DNA of 64,000 nucleotides. Source: Argopecten irradians. Lineage: Eukaryota; Mollusca; Bivalvia; Pectinida; Pectinidae. Every line of letters begins with the position of its first letter. Position 1 is the stretch's first letter. The notes below the pieces were generated by a model. It worked only from the letters and a program-made list of their open reading frames with translations, was not told where the DNA came from and searched no databases. Shown here one piece after another: positions 37,880-49,699 of this stretch. The position numbers and the translations under genes were made by a program. The stretch is from the NCBI RefSeq assembly GCF_041381155.1, contig NC_091134.1:56493944-56557943 (forward strand), given 5' to 3'.

Positions 37880-38430
37880 TTTAACATACATACGTTACAC
37901 ACAAAACCAACTGATTACATAATCAAACCAACTGGATCTACATAATCAAATAACAACACTGATAACATAATCAGTTACTGTAATATATCATTGTAATCAG
38001 TAGAGAGGGAGATATATTCAACCACATTATCGTCATTTCCTTATAGTGGCAAACACACACGTTAGACAATGCATATGTTAATTAGCTACACACTTATGTA
38101 GAGTTTAGACTTCACAAATAATAAAACATGCAGTTTGTAATTAAAAAAAGGGGTTACGTACAAAATGTCATTACCATAATGGATACTGTTACAACGTGCC
38201 ATTACTACAATTAATTAAATCAGATTAATCAATTAAATAATTCAATGATTGTAAAATGGGGACAGAAAGTGTTTAACAAAAATATAATGAACTCTTTGTG
38301 ATTAATATTTTCGTTGTGGTTGTATTGACTTATATCTGTGTCTGTCTCAAGAATAATTGTAGAGTATAAGTAATATATATATATCTACAGGTAAATACAA
38401 AATCATCTTACATTATACTTCAGTTACAGT
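37880..38430 (+). repeat. Left copy of a 500 bp direct duplication
   Basis: Matches 43230-43725 along its whole length, beginning CACTTTAACATACATACG. Relative to the right copy, this one has about fifteen differences, mostly extra bases (for example ACACACAAAACC against ACACAAAACC, and GTAAAATGGGGAC against GTAAATGGGAC), plus one 40-odd base insertion. Confidence 0.9.
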
Positions 38431-41400
38431 TTAATAGATTAGATAGATAGATAGATATTCTTTTATTTCCTCATTTTTATGAGATTACAACAGCAAGGAA
38501 CACTTAGAAAAAAAATGCCAGTGTGTAGAATCAGTTCATGTGAAATACTTGAACGTTAATATTTACAAGTTCGAGCAACGTTGCTACGTTATGTCTGGTT
38601 TACTTATTGTTTCATATTCTAGTTGTTTCTTAGATTCGTCACTGTCTTTTATAAATATTCATCAATTTTTGCATACATTTTAGGTATCCATTTTGAGATG
38701 TATTTCATCATTTCTGTCAGTTTTGTCTGACAAATCGATATCTTTGTGATCGCCTCCAAGGATAACTGTTTTGGTTTGATCAGTTTTCTATGTATCGCTT
38801 ATTAATGTAACATAGTACATTAACAATGGAAGATAATTAACAAATTGATTTACACAGGAATTTAGATCCCTATCATGGCAAAAAACAGAATATGGGCATA
38901 GTCATATCCAGAATATCAATGTGGACAACTATATCAGCCCGAGTATCCGTTTTACCCACATCAAATTTGCAAATAAACAGGTAACATAACTTCCCAGAAC
39001 TATGGATAAGTGTATATTAAGGTCTACTCAATCTGCCCATCGTATCCTTAACTCACACTCCCTAATTTACGGATGATCTTCCACACGTGGAATGTGTATT
39101 CATGATTAGTAGGTATGCTAGCAAACCAATGTGTAGACTTTCTTTAGATGCCAACAGATGTCTATCCTATCTTCTTTCCCTCCACCTCGCGATTTTGTAC
39201 TCTACCTCCGTTTTATGAAAACTGCGGCTTCATTGGTCCCTTTGAAGGGAATATCGTCGTCAGGGTTGTTTAAAATCCATGAAATAATCTCGTCTATTGT
39301 AATTTTTCTATTATATTGGTGCACATCCGGTATCTATCAAGTTCCCTTGGAATTGAACTTGATTGTTTGTCGTATTTGTTTTCAGTCTGACATCAAATAT
39401 AATTGACTCTCCATAGAAAGACGCCCCTTCCACCTGTATAATGACTTATTCCCAGATCGATCGAGCTTGTACTTCAATTATATTTCTGCATTTATCTAGA
39501 CTAAGGGCCTTCATGATGTATATAGTTACATGCCTTTCGGGAGAGAGTGCCGTGTCTCGTAATCCCTGGTTTTATTGCGCGGCGGCTTGGATACGACATG
39601 ATATTTTCCACATTATAGTTTAAAGTGGAGTTGCGCTCTAAATTTTCTCCCCCCCCTCCCCAGTTTACATCCAGATTTTATAGTGAGATGGGTATAAAAT
39701 CAACTTTTTTCCTTTATCCTGTTACACGTGTGATAGGGTTCATCTCCCATTTTTGTGACTTCCTTTCGATAATGAAAGTTGTTCAATTTCCTCATATTCC
39801 TTGCCAGTTCGACTCCTGCATTCGTTGAAAGTTATGCACCGACGTATATTTTTGATCTTTTCCTTACGGAAGTTGTTCCTCTAACCAAAGTGTTACTTTT
39901 ACTTATTTTTATTAATCGTAATCTGCACTCGTCTCGCTGGTCTCGTAATTCTTCTACTGACCTGGCACTTTTTGTAGAATTGTAGTTGAGCACCACTCCT
40001 CAGTGCCAGTGAGTTGTTGTATACGATATCACGAGGCCACGCGCTTTGCTGTGTAGGTATTGGCTTTCACTGTCTCATGACATCATGTATCGCTCCGCAA
40101 TGTAGTTTATCACTTGGTATATGAGTACCGTTTGTCACACATCTATGTACCATTTCCGAGATAAGTCACCAATTTCATGCGCTTAAGCTGTCCCACTAAT
40201 CTTGACGAGGAACAATCCAGAGCTGCAAGAGTTTAGTATGCGGCCTTTGCACCCTCGAAGCACCTTGTTTGACGAAGTAGCGTTTACGGACTATTTTAAC
40301 CGCTCACCTGATGTGTAACAAGTGACATTGCATTAGTTTGAATGGTTGTTATAACACCTACAAAGTACTCCTTGTTTTCGAAGTTGTCTCACGTAGCATG
40401 GTTTAGCGTTGTTAGTTAGAGGCCCTGCACTACTACATAAACAACTGTTTTATAAGGCTTTCTTGCTCTCTGTCTAAATATATGCATACAAATATCGGAG
40501 ATGGGACGTTTCCCTTAGATGCTAAGATTATTATCTGTCATTTAGAATGAACTCCTGACGTCATTCACAACCACATCCCCGGCACGAAATTCCTGGTTGG
40601 ATTTTAGGAGGGGAAATATGCGTTTAATCTCCGAACGGAAAATTATAGTAAAACGTCTGGTTTATCTATTTTCTCGAAAGCTTTTTTTGAATTACCGCTA
40701 ACTCTTAAGGTTTTATGATTACCTATAAATCTGATTGTCGTCAAAGTCTGTCTTTTTTGCTGCGTCTTTATTATCACGTTATAACTTATTCTCCCCTAAA
40801 CTTGATCACATAGATCCGGGCAGACTTCGAGGTTGCGTTTATTGGGTGTTGTTAAATTTTATTGCACATTCGTAATTCCACAATTAAAGTCCTGACAATA
40901 CAGTGGGAAGGGATCGTTTCAACAGACTATATCTTGTCATGTCCAGCCACGCTGTCCTCTTTGCTATTGATTTAACGTTACAAACAAAATGTCTTCCACT
41001 AGGAATCATGGGATGTATCCATGATGTATCAACATGATTAAATGAATGCACTATGATGATTTGCCCAACTTCTGATTCACATATGGGTTTTATACTCTTC
41101 ATCCAAGTCCGAGCACGCGCTTATAGGACCTACTTAAATGCTTAGTAGTTGATTGGTTCCAGGATATATCTGAGTGTACTACACGGATTCGTACTATTCT
41201 CGACATTAACACGACAGACATTGTTACATGAATTGTCTGTTCTCACTCGGATATTCTTTTGAGCGCACTACCTTCTCTAGAAATAATTTCACCTGGGTAG
41301 TCTAGTCTGCACGCCGACCGTCATAAGATCTTCATCTTGCTGTTGATTAGAGTAAAGCTTCTCTTGCCGTATTCATTCTCTTTCCTAAAGTTTCGTTTGT

Positions 41401-43229
41401 CGCTTCTTTATATTTAGCGTGGGTTGAATAGCAGAATCCCGCGCTCGGCTTGACCTTGTGCGATCCATATGATACGTGTGTTTCCTGTCAACGCATAAGC
41501 GGGTAGAGTTGTGTCGCTGTTTTTAATCTCCGTACGTTCTTATCCACAATTTGGTTTCCAAACTCAACCCGGTCTATGCGATTCCTTTTGACGGGTAAAC
41601 ACTCCTGTCGTAGCCTTTTCATTTTGTTTTCAAAACCTTTGCACAGATGAATTTCAATTGTCATCTGAGATCTGCCCGCTATATACGTCGTCTTAGCGCT
41701 TTGACTTCTTGTATGCACTTGTAGACGATCAAAGTGTCGAGGCCCCTCTGGTAATTGGGAAATCTTCGTTTACACAGTTAACATCAAAACATGTACTGAT
41801 CGGTCTTTATGGAATCCGCGCTTCTGTTACTCTTTAATGCCGGAAGTGTTAGTGTCCATGCCCAATCACGACCAAATGTTCGGTCGTATTTAGAACACTC
41901 TCATCGATTTTTTTTTTTTTTTAAATACCCTTTTTTTAACCCCCTCTTCTGTTTAACCAATAATCACTTATCGTATCTTTGGAACACTGGGCACTTGTCC
42001 GATAATATGTTACCTTTAATTTCACCATTTTTTGTCTTTTTTTTTAATTATGTGTAATCAGGTCCGAAAGATCATGTTTGACTATTTATTGAACACAGTT
42101 GTCTTTGCTGTATGAATGATTGTAATAAAATTCCTTTTTTTGTTTGCACTTTATATGGTTTTTTGTCCCAAAATCTTTACTGACGTGGGCGTTGAAAATC
42201 TCCTATTATGGAGTACGGTTACGTCATTTGTGGTATTTGTCGTAGCGACATTCTAGCGTTTCGAGAGCATTGATGTAATCGGTTTTACTACTGTTTGATG
42301 ACGGCATCAACACACACCATATTATATATATTCGTTTGGTTACATGGAATCACAACACATATTATCCGGGAAGTACAGTCTATGGAGAATCACTGAGAGA
42401 CCTAGAGTTTTTTTCTCACATTATGCACAATGCCACCGTAAACCCGTCACTCGCGTCCGTTCTTCGATATCAGTACGGTATTCGGCTATCTGTCATATTG
42501 TAACTGCTAAATCGGTTATCTATGGTATTAAGGAAGTCGGATTGTTCAGGTAGTAGCCATGTTTCTGTGATAATCACGATGTCATTGGAATTTAAGAGTT
42601 CGCTCAAATACGGAGCACCATACATAACACCGCGTGCGTTCCAACCAAAATGTTGATACTTGTTGCAGTAGCCATCACTAACAACATCAATAAGAACATG
42701 GTAGTTGTGTTATCCATATCACGCAAATCCATCACTTTGCTCCTAATCGACGCTGTTTCCCAAACTACTCGGGCCTTTATGTCAGAAGGTCAAAAGTTTT
42801 TCTGCCATGGATCTATCATGACAGTCTGCGCGAATATTCAGACGCAGAGAGTGTAGTTCGGCGGAACCCAACGATTACCTTCCCACTTCTTTAGCACACA
42901 CGAACACAATAGTCACAATAACTCCCACGAGATAAGGCATACTCTTTTATGGTTTTGGTGACTGATTCGGGTGATGCGTCACCTTTTACACGCGATAATA
43001 CGATGCGCTTTATTCGCGGTCCCGTCTTGACGCCGCAAAATTCATATTGAGACGTAATTTTCGTTGGTATAGCTTGTCCGTACTCTTGATCGTGCTGATG
43101 ATTTTGCGAAACAACTTTTGAATACGATTGCGCTGTCTCATCGTATTTATCGCAGACTCTACTTGTCGTTGGTGCATAAGACGTCGGATAAGAATCCTTC
43201 TCCGTGGACAAAGAAAACCTTTCTGGTCT
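38431..43229 (-). mobile_element. Decayed or mis-sequenced endonuclease LINE
   Basis: Minus-strand non-LTR element of about 4.8 kb. Its 3' end is at 38435-38465, an AAATAAAAGAA followed by a (TCTA)n tail, typical of CR1/L2-like LINEs. The 5' part (42891-43211) has a 106-codon frame of unknown domain. Around 42070-42640, pieces in several frames read as an AP endonuclease: RGVMYGAPYLSELLNS, IVIITETWLLPEQ, then NALETLECRYDKYHK and IGDFNAH. Between 38.9 and 41.8 kb I could not find intact RT motifs. Frames change repeatedly, by decay or by base-call indels. Confidence 0.75.
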
Positions 43230-43725
43230 TTGCGGTCACTTTAACATACATACGTTACACAAAACCAACTGATTACATAATCAAACCAACTGATTACATA
43301 ATCAAACCAACTGATAACATAATCAGTTACTGTAATATACATTGTAATCAGTAGAGAGGGAGATATATTCAACCACATTTCGTCATTTCCTTATAGTGGC
43401 AAACACACACGTTAGACAATGCATATGTTAATTAGCTACACATATGTAGAGTTTAGACTTCACAAATAATACATGCAGTTTGTAATTAAAAAAGGGGTAC
43501 GTACAAAATGTATAACCATAATGGATACTGTTACAACGTTCAATGATTGTAAATGGGACAGAAAGTGTATAACAAAAATATAATGAACTCTTTGTGATTA
43601 ATATTTTCGTTGTATTGACTTATAACTGTGTTGTCTCAAGATAATTGTAGAGTATAAGTATATATATATATATCTAAGGTAAATACAAAATCATCTACAT
43701 TATACTTCAGTTACAGTTAATATGA
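43230..43725 (+). repeat. Right copy of the 500 bp direct duplication
   Basis: Counterpart of 37880-38430; this copy is the shorter and smoother one. It includes a TA run at about 43660-43672. See the finding on the assembly question. Confidence 0.9.
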
Positions 43726-44000
43726 TTAAACATTTGCATAAAAAATTGGAACAGTCATAAAATACAACTTTGTATGAACAATGGTAATTGCATTTAATCT
43801 AAAGTGAGATACTAGATGATAATTAAACATTCCAACAAGAAGAACATAATTAAATAATTAGATAATAATTAGACATGGAATTGAAAAATGAAACAAAAGA
43901 TGTCTCTTTCACAGTACTGGTACAGTAATACACCAAGGTTGGTCTCAAAAGGGTTCGGTGTGGGAACATCGAGGTATGAAAGAAAAATACTATTTCATAA

Positions 44001-44125
44001 GTGGATATGAAGGATAGGGATATTCTACCCTTGGGATCACAAAATGTTGTAAAACCCTCGGCAAGCCTCGGGTTTTACTACATTTTGTGATCCTCGGGTA
44101 GAATATCCCTATCCTTCATATCCAC
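44001..44125. mobile_element. 125 bp near-perfect palindrome
   Basis: The outer 30 bp arms (GTGGATATGAAGGATAGGGA...) are exact reverse complements; the inner arms (GGATCACAAAATGT, GTAAAACCC) match almost fully, leaving a loop of under 20 bases. A degenerate relative (GATAGGGATTTTCCACCCTT) is at about 56622-56650. Confidence 0.9.
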
Positions 44126-44188
44126 ATATATTAAAGAGTCTTATAATATTAAACCACACAAATGGCACAAATACTAAGTCATTATAGC

Positions 44189-47087
44189 ATCAACAACTCT
44201 TAAAAATATGAAAAATATGAAAAGTCCGGGATCGGATGGATACACTTCAGAGTTTTTCAAATGTTTTTGGAGTAAACTGGGGCTTTTCGTTGTTCGTTCT
44301 ATTAATTATGGGTACTTAAATGGTCAACTTTCAATCACACAACGTCAGGGCATTATCACCTGTATTCCAAAGCCAAACAAATCAAAATACTTTATTAAAA
44401 ACTGGCGTCCAATTTCTTTATTAAACATTGTATATAGAATAGCTTCTGGAACAATAGCTAACAGGATTAAAAATATTTTGGGTAAAATTTTAAATTCAGA
44501 CCAGACAGGTTTTATTTCTGGACGATATTTAGGAGAAAATACAAGATTAATTTATGACATTATGCAATACACTGAGGAATATGATATCCCTGGAATGTTG
44601 TTAATAATTGATTTCGAAAAAGCTTTTGACTCCGTTTCCTGGAAATTTATTGATAAAACTCTGAAATACTTTAATTTTGGAAATAGTTTAAGAAATTGGA
44701 TAAAAGCTTTACATCATAATGCTAGCTCTGCAATTAATCAAAGAGGTAATTTGTCTTCATTTTTTAATATTATGCGCGGTTGTCGTCAAGGCGATCCAAT
44801 CGCTCCTTATATTTTTATCATCTGTGCGGAAGTCTTAGCTATTCGTATTAGAAATAACAGAAACATTGTTGGTATAAATATAGAAAATTGTAGTATTTTA
44901 AATTCTCAATATGCTGATGACACTTCTCTAATACTTGATGGATCTGAAAACTCTTTGAAGGCAGCTGTTACAGAATTAAATATTTATGCCAAAATTTCAG
45001 GACTTAAAATAAATACAGGAAAATCACAGGTTATTTGGATAGGCAGTAAAAAGTATAGTAATGATACACTTATTCCGAGCTTGAACTTACAATGGGGAGT
45101 TACTAAATTTACACTTCTTGGTATTGACTTTCATGTTGATCTTCATAAAATACCAAAAATGAACTTTGATAAAAAATTATGTAAACTAAAAAATTTAATA
45201 CAAACATGGAACAAAAGGAAAATATCTCCTATTGGTAGAGTGTGTATCATAAAATCTCTCTTAATTTCTCAGTTAAATCATCTTTTTATTTCACTTCCAA
45301 ATCCAGATGAAAATTTTGTAAAACATCTTAACACAGTTCTTTTTAATTTTCTTTGGAATAGCAACTCAGATAAAGTTAAGCGAGATGTAGTTATCCAGAA
45401 TTATATAGATGGAGGTTTGAAAATGATTCATCTTTCATCGTTTATAGACTCGTTAAAGATAGGGTGGATAAGAAATTTTTTTAGATCAAATGGTAAATGG
45501 CAAATGATTCTAAAAACTAAAGTAAACTTTCTTTATTTGGCAAACTGTGGAAGTGAATATCTGAATAAAATTTTATATAATTGTAAGAATGATTTTTGGA
45601 AGGATGTATTTACAGCATGGTTCAAACTAAGAATAAAGGATAATCAATTAGAAGCGGAAAACACTCTGTTCTTAAGACACCAATTTGGTACAATAAAAAC
45701 ATTACTGTTGGAAATAAAACGATTTTCTACCAATCATGGTTTAGAAAGGGAATTTCAATTATACAGGACCTGTTAAAAAGTGTTTCTCCATGTTCATTCC
45801 TTACATATGATGAATTTTGTAATAGTTATGGTGGAATAAGTAATTATCTTCAATATAATGGACTGATATCCAGCATTAAAAAGTATCTGAAGAATGTAAA
45901 TTTACCAAATGAAATACTATTTTATCCAACTATTCCTTTTAGTCTTGAAATTATACTGAAAAACATTTTTGGAGTCCAAGATTTTTATAGAGCACTTGTC
46001 AAAAACAATACTGTAATAACTGGTCAAGCTAAATGGGGAACCTCTTTTGACTACGATCAAGAAACATGGAAAGATATATATAATATACCCTTCATCTCTA
46101 CCAATAATACTAAACTTCAGTGGCTTCAGTTCCGAAACTGAAATTGGTCTCTAATAATCCTTATGTTTGTTATGTGCTTTAGAAAGGGAGACAATCACTC
46201 ATCTATTTTGGGAATGCTCTGAAGTTCAGGATTTTTTAGCTAATTTTGAAAGTCTTTTAGATATTCTGTTTATACCATTTGCAATTAATAAAGAAACTAT
46301 GCTTTTCGGAAAATTTAATCATAACGGAATATATCAAAGAATCGATAATGAAATTGTTCTTTTTATCAAACACTATATTTATAAAACAAGATGTTTACAT
46401 GGTCCTTTTAAATGTGATGGCTTTTTAAACTGTATTAAAGATTATTATTATGTTCAAAAGATATATAGCTTATAAAAAAGGAGAAAAAAACTTTTAAAAA
46501 ATTACCAAAGATTGGAAAAAATGGAAATAAAGCTAATAGAACTCACAAATCCCTGACAGTTGCACATATCTTTTATTAAAATAGAATATATATTTATTTG
46601 TTGTCATACATACATGTGTCATGCTTGCTTTTGATCAGGATGTTGAGCAGTAATTTTTAATTCAATTGTAACTATCAAATATAGGATGACTATCTAACTT
46701 CTTGCCTCCTTCTTTTTTCCCCTTCTTTCTTTCTTTTTCTTTTCTTACTTTTTTTAATCATGTTTTCATTTAGTTGATTCATTATTCTTCATATAAGAAT
46801 ATATCTACATTTTAAATATTATTCTTCACGATCTCTCGTTTCTAGTTCATCCCATTATCCCTTCTTTCCTTCCCAATTCTTTGTTCTTTTTTTATTTTAT
46901 TTTTCTCTCCCTCCCCCTCTCTCTATAAAAAAAAATCAAACAATGTAATTATAATGATGAATGAAAGAATGGCAGAGTGAAAGATGTGCATGGAAGATAA
47001 CTATATCAATAATTCATGAATATGTGATTAATGTAAAACTGATGTATTGTTTGACAAAAAAATAAAAAAAATTACAAAAAAAAAGTT
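44189..47087 (+). mobile_element. 5'-truncated L1/Tx1-type LINE with target duplication
   Basis: Bounded by the direct repeat TCATTATAGC at 44179-44188 and 47088-47097, with an A-rich 3' end (47055-47084) as expected for target-primed reverse transcription. The coding part begins inside the RT domain, so the endonuclease and ORF1 are missing. Frame breaks near 45710 and 46140 show that it is inactive. Confidence 0.9.
44208..45776 (+). pseudogene. L1/Tx1-type reverse transcriptase fragment
   Basis: 522 codons in one frame with RT motifs in order: KSPGSDGYTSEFFK, NWRPISLLN, QTGFISGRYLGENTR, IDFEKAFDSVSW, GCRQGDPIAPYIF and QYADDTSLIL. The YADD catalytic pair is intact. The true frame leaves this one near 45710: the +1 frame continues with FYQSWFRKGISI and runs to LQWLQFRN (about 46140). 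After a further break the C-terminal Cys/His segment ETITHLFWEC follows (46167-46475). Confidence 0.92.
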
Positions 47088-47639
47088 TCATTATAGCGCA
47101 GGACAAGATAAAAAGATATTACTCAAGAGAGTCTGCCCCTTTATCAACACACACATAAGGCAAACAGGTGATATATAATTAACAATAAAATTACAAGAGC
47201 ACAAAAAAAAACAAAATTATAATAAAGTTGAACACAAATATATATATATATTACGTGTAAGGGATCGCTATCGGGCTAAGATTTTGTAATTTCCCAACCT
47301 CGGCTGGGATTATATTAAAAAAATCTTTAAGGTAATTGATTTTTTTCTCGGCCCTCTTAGATATCTAGTTGTATAACAAATCTCCATCTATGTACGTTTA
47401 GAGTGTAAGAGTGTCCCGCCTAGGGCATCCCGGTTCAAAGCCAATTAGCCATGGCCTTCGAATGTAGTCCTTCTGCGTCCAACTATAGTTCGGTGATGCA
47501 AAAAAAACTATGATCAATCGGTACATATTATTTTGATAAACATCAACCAATAATGAATAGTAATTGAATAAATGTCTATAACATGTGACGTCACCGATTC
47601 CAGAGTATGGCGATATATGTGCCGTTACTGGGCGACATT

Positions 47640-48070
47640 TTTGACAAGTTATTTTTTCTTCAGTAATCTATTGAAAACCACCAGATTTGATGAATTAAGT
47701 TGTGGATATATGATGCCTTATAAACGTTAGTTACAACACAGAAAAGTATGCACTGTAAAATTCTTGTTTTTTATCACTTATGTTTATTTAGATGGAAACA
47801 TACACCTGCAGAAATTCATTTGCAATTACTAATATTAATTTAAAATGTTAAATGAATTTGTAGACCAAAATTTGGATTCATGGTCTGACAGTATGTAAGT
47901 ATAATAAATTTAGCAGTACTGCCAAACATGATTTTCAGCTCTTTTTGTACTTGTGAAATTAAATCCTATGTTTTGAAAGTATTGCAATTCTTAAAATGTT
48001 GGTATTTTTTTAGTTATGAATAACATATCAAAATCTCTTTTTGATTGATGAGCATGAAAAATACGGCTTA
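47640..48070 (+). repeat. Dispersed 400 bp repeat family B, copy 2
   Basis: Same family as 20040-20420 (opposite strand) and 62155-62550: CTTCAGTAATCTATTG, GTTACAACACAGAAA, ATGGTCTGACAGTATGTA, CAGTACTGCCAAA and AAAATGTTGGTATTTTTT. Confidence 0.78.
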
Positions 48071-48230
48071 TATAACCTAAAAAATCCGGCAAAAATCACA
48101 TAAAGGTACCAAATAGATCAGACGAGATAGAAAAAATATAGCACTAGGTATCGCGTGAGATTTCCCTCTCCTAGGCATGAGAAGATATGCTTCATGGCTA
48201 CCAATACAATACTCAGTATAGCCGGTGCAA

Positions 48231-49241
48231 CGTTGAAAATTGATCTCCGTTGAAAATTTGCATCGAGTCATTTTTCAACGTTGAAAACTGACCCCAAATG
48301 CTGTTGAAAATTGAACATGCCGTTGAAAATTGAACATGCCGTTGAAAATTGACAGCTTCGAGGGTCAATTCTCAACGGCAGGTCTGTTGAAAAATGACCG
48401 TTGAAAAATGACCGTGGTAAACTCTTTAACAGATGGTCTGTTAAAAAGGAAGGAAAGATTTACTTAAATTTGATTTGAAGGTATTTAAAGTTGGAGAATT
48501 TCTAATAGATATATCTAAATTATGCAAATATATTATCTAAACATTCTTATGAAATATAGTAAGAAGTGCCTTTTAGTTTTATCCTATACTCAAAAATTTT
48601 TATTTTTCTTGGTACAAAGATAACCTTCCTAATTCTAAATATACAAAAACATTACATGCTGTTTTATTAATGGGACCGCGGTGGCCGAGTGGTTAAGATG
48701 ACTCGACATATTACCACAAGCCCTCCACCTCTGGGTCGCAAGTTCGAATCCCATGTGAGGCAGTTGCCATGTACTGACCACTGGCCGGTGGTTTTTCTCC
48801 AGGAACTCCTGCTTTCCTCCACCAATAAACCTGACACGTCCTTACTTGACCCTGGCTCTTAATAGGACGTAAAAAACCTTCAAATTAAGTAAGGTCTTGG
48901 ACCGATGACTCTTTGCATTTCTGCACTTATTTGCTTCGTAATATCGTTAAAAAATAAGAAAAATGTACAAAAATGAATCTTGGGGTTTGAAAATTATGAC
49001 CTTGAATTTTGACATTCATTTTTTTCCATCGACATCGAGTCAACTTGGGTGAGTCATTGGAAAAGCGTTGTCAAGATCTAGTTTGTAGCGTTGAGTTACG
49101 TAATGATAAACGAGTTTTTGTGGGATCACTTTTCAACGGGGTCCATTTTCAACGGGTCGGTGTGAAAAGTGCGCTTAAAGTTCAGTTTTCAATGGTATTC
49201 GGGGTCATTTTACGGGGGTCAATTTTCAACGTTACACCGGC
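48231..49241. mobile_element. 1 kb inverted-repeat element built from CGTTGAAAATTGA
   Basis: Ends GCCGGTGCAACGTTGAAAATTG and, reverse-complemented, GCCGGTGTAACGTTGAAAATTG. Each arm (48231-48415 and about 49110-49241) repeats the motif GTTGAAAATTGA or GTTGAAAAATGAC many times with short spacers. The centre holds an unrelated SINE (48671-48880). No transposase frame. Confidence 0.85.
48671..48880 (+). mobile_element. tRNA-derived SINE family C, copy 2
   Basis: A box TGGCCGAGTGGTTAAG, intact B box GTTCGAATCCC, then the same body as copy 1 and the tail CTTAATAGGACGT. Inserted inside the element 48231-49241. Better preserved than the copy in NADSYN1 intron 15. Confidence 0.88.
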
Positions 49242-49699
49242 CGTGTAGTCCAAGCTTTTAGCAGATTTGCGATCAGCTTACCTAGACAAACTTTAAAACG
49301 TTGATTATTTTTTACTGGTTTCGTACAGCATTATCATGTACATCGATGAATTAGTCATGATGCATACTGCAACTAATAACAAGTTAGTTCTGTGGACTTG
49401 GTCGCGTACGGATAGTTATATATACACTGATACATGTAACAACAGGGCGTTTAAAATCACGGCCTTCAATAGGTGAAATGTGCTTTTCTCTTACATTAGT
49501 GTTATCCATTGCTAGTAAAATACAGAAGACCTTAATTTCCAGTAGAGTAGTATTATATTGAACGGATACATTTATAAACTTTCGTGTATTGGACAATGTT
49601 TTTATCTTTTGTTTTAAAGCATTGGAAGTATATGGAAGCGGGGATGTAAGAAGACACACGGATTCACATACCCTAAAGTGACAGAAAAGGACATTAAGG

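Noticed and set aside
42891..43211. Standalone 106-residue minus-strand gene
   Set aside because: It sits directly upstream of the endonuclease remnants on the same strand and is best read as the 5' coding part of that LINE.
37880..43725. The 500 bp direct repeats as LTRs of an LTR retrotransposon
   Set aside because: The copies do not start TG or end CA, no primer-binding site or gag/protease/integrase motifs were found, and the interior shows an AP endonuclease and a (TCTA)n 3' tail, which are non-LTR features.
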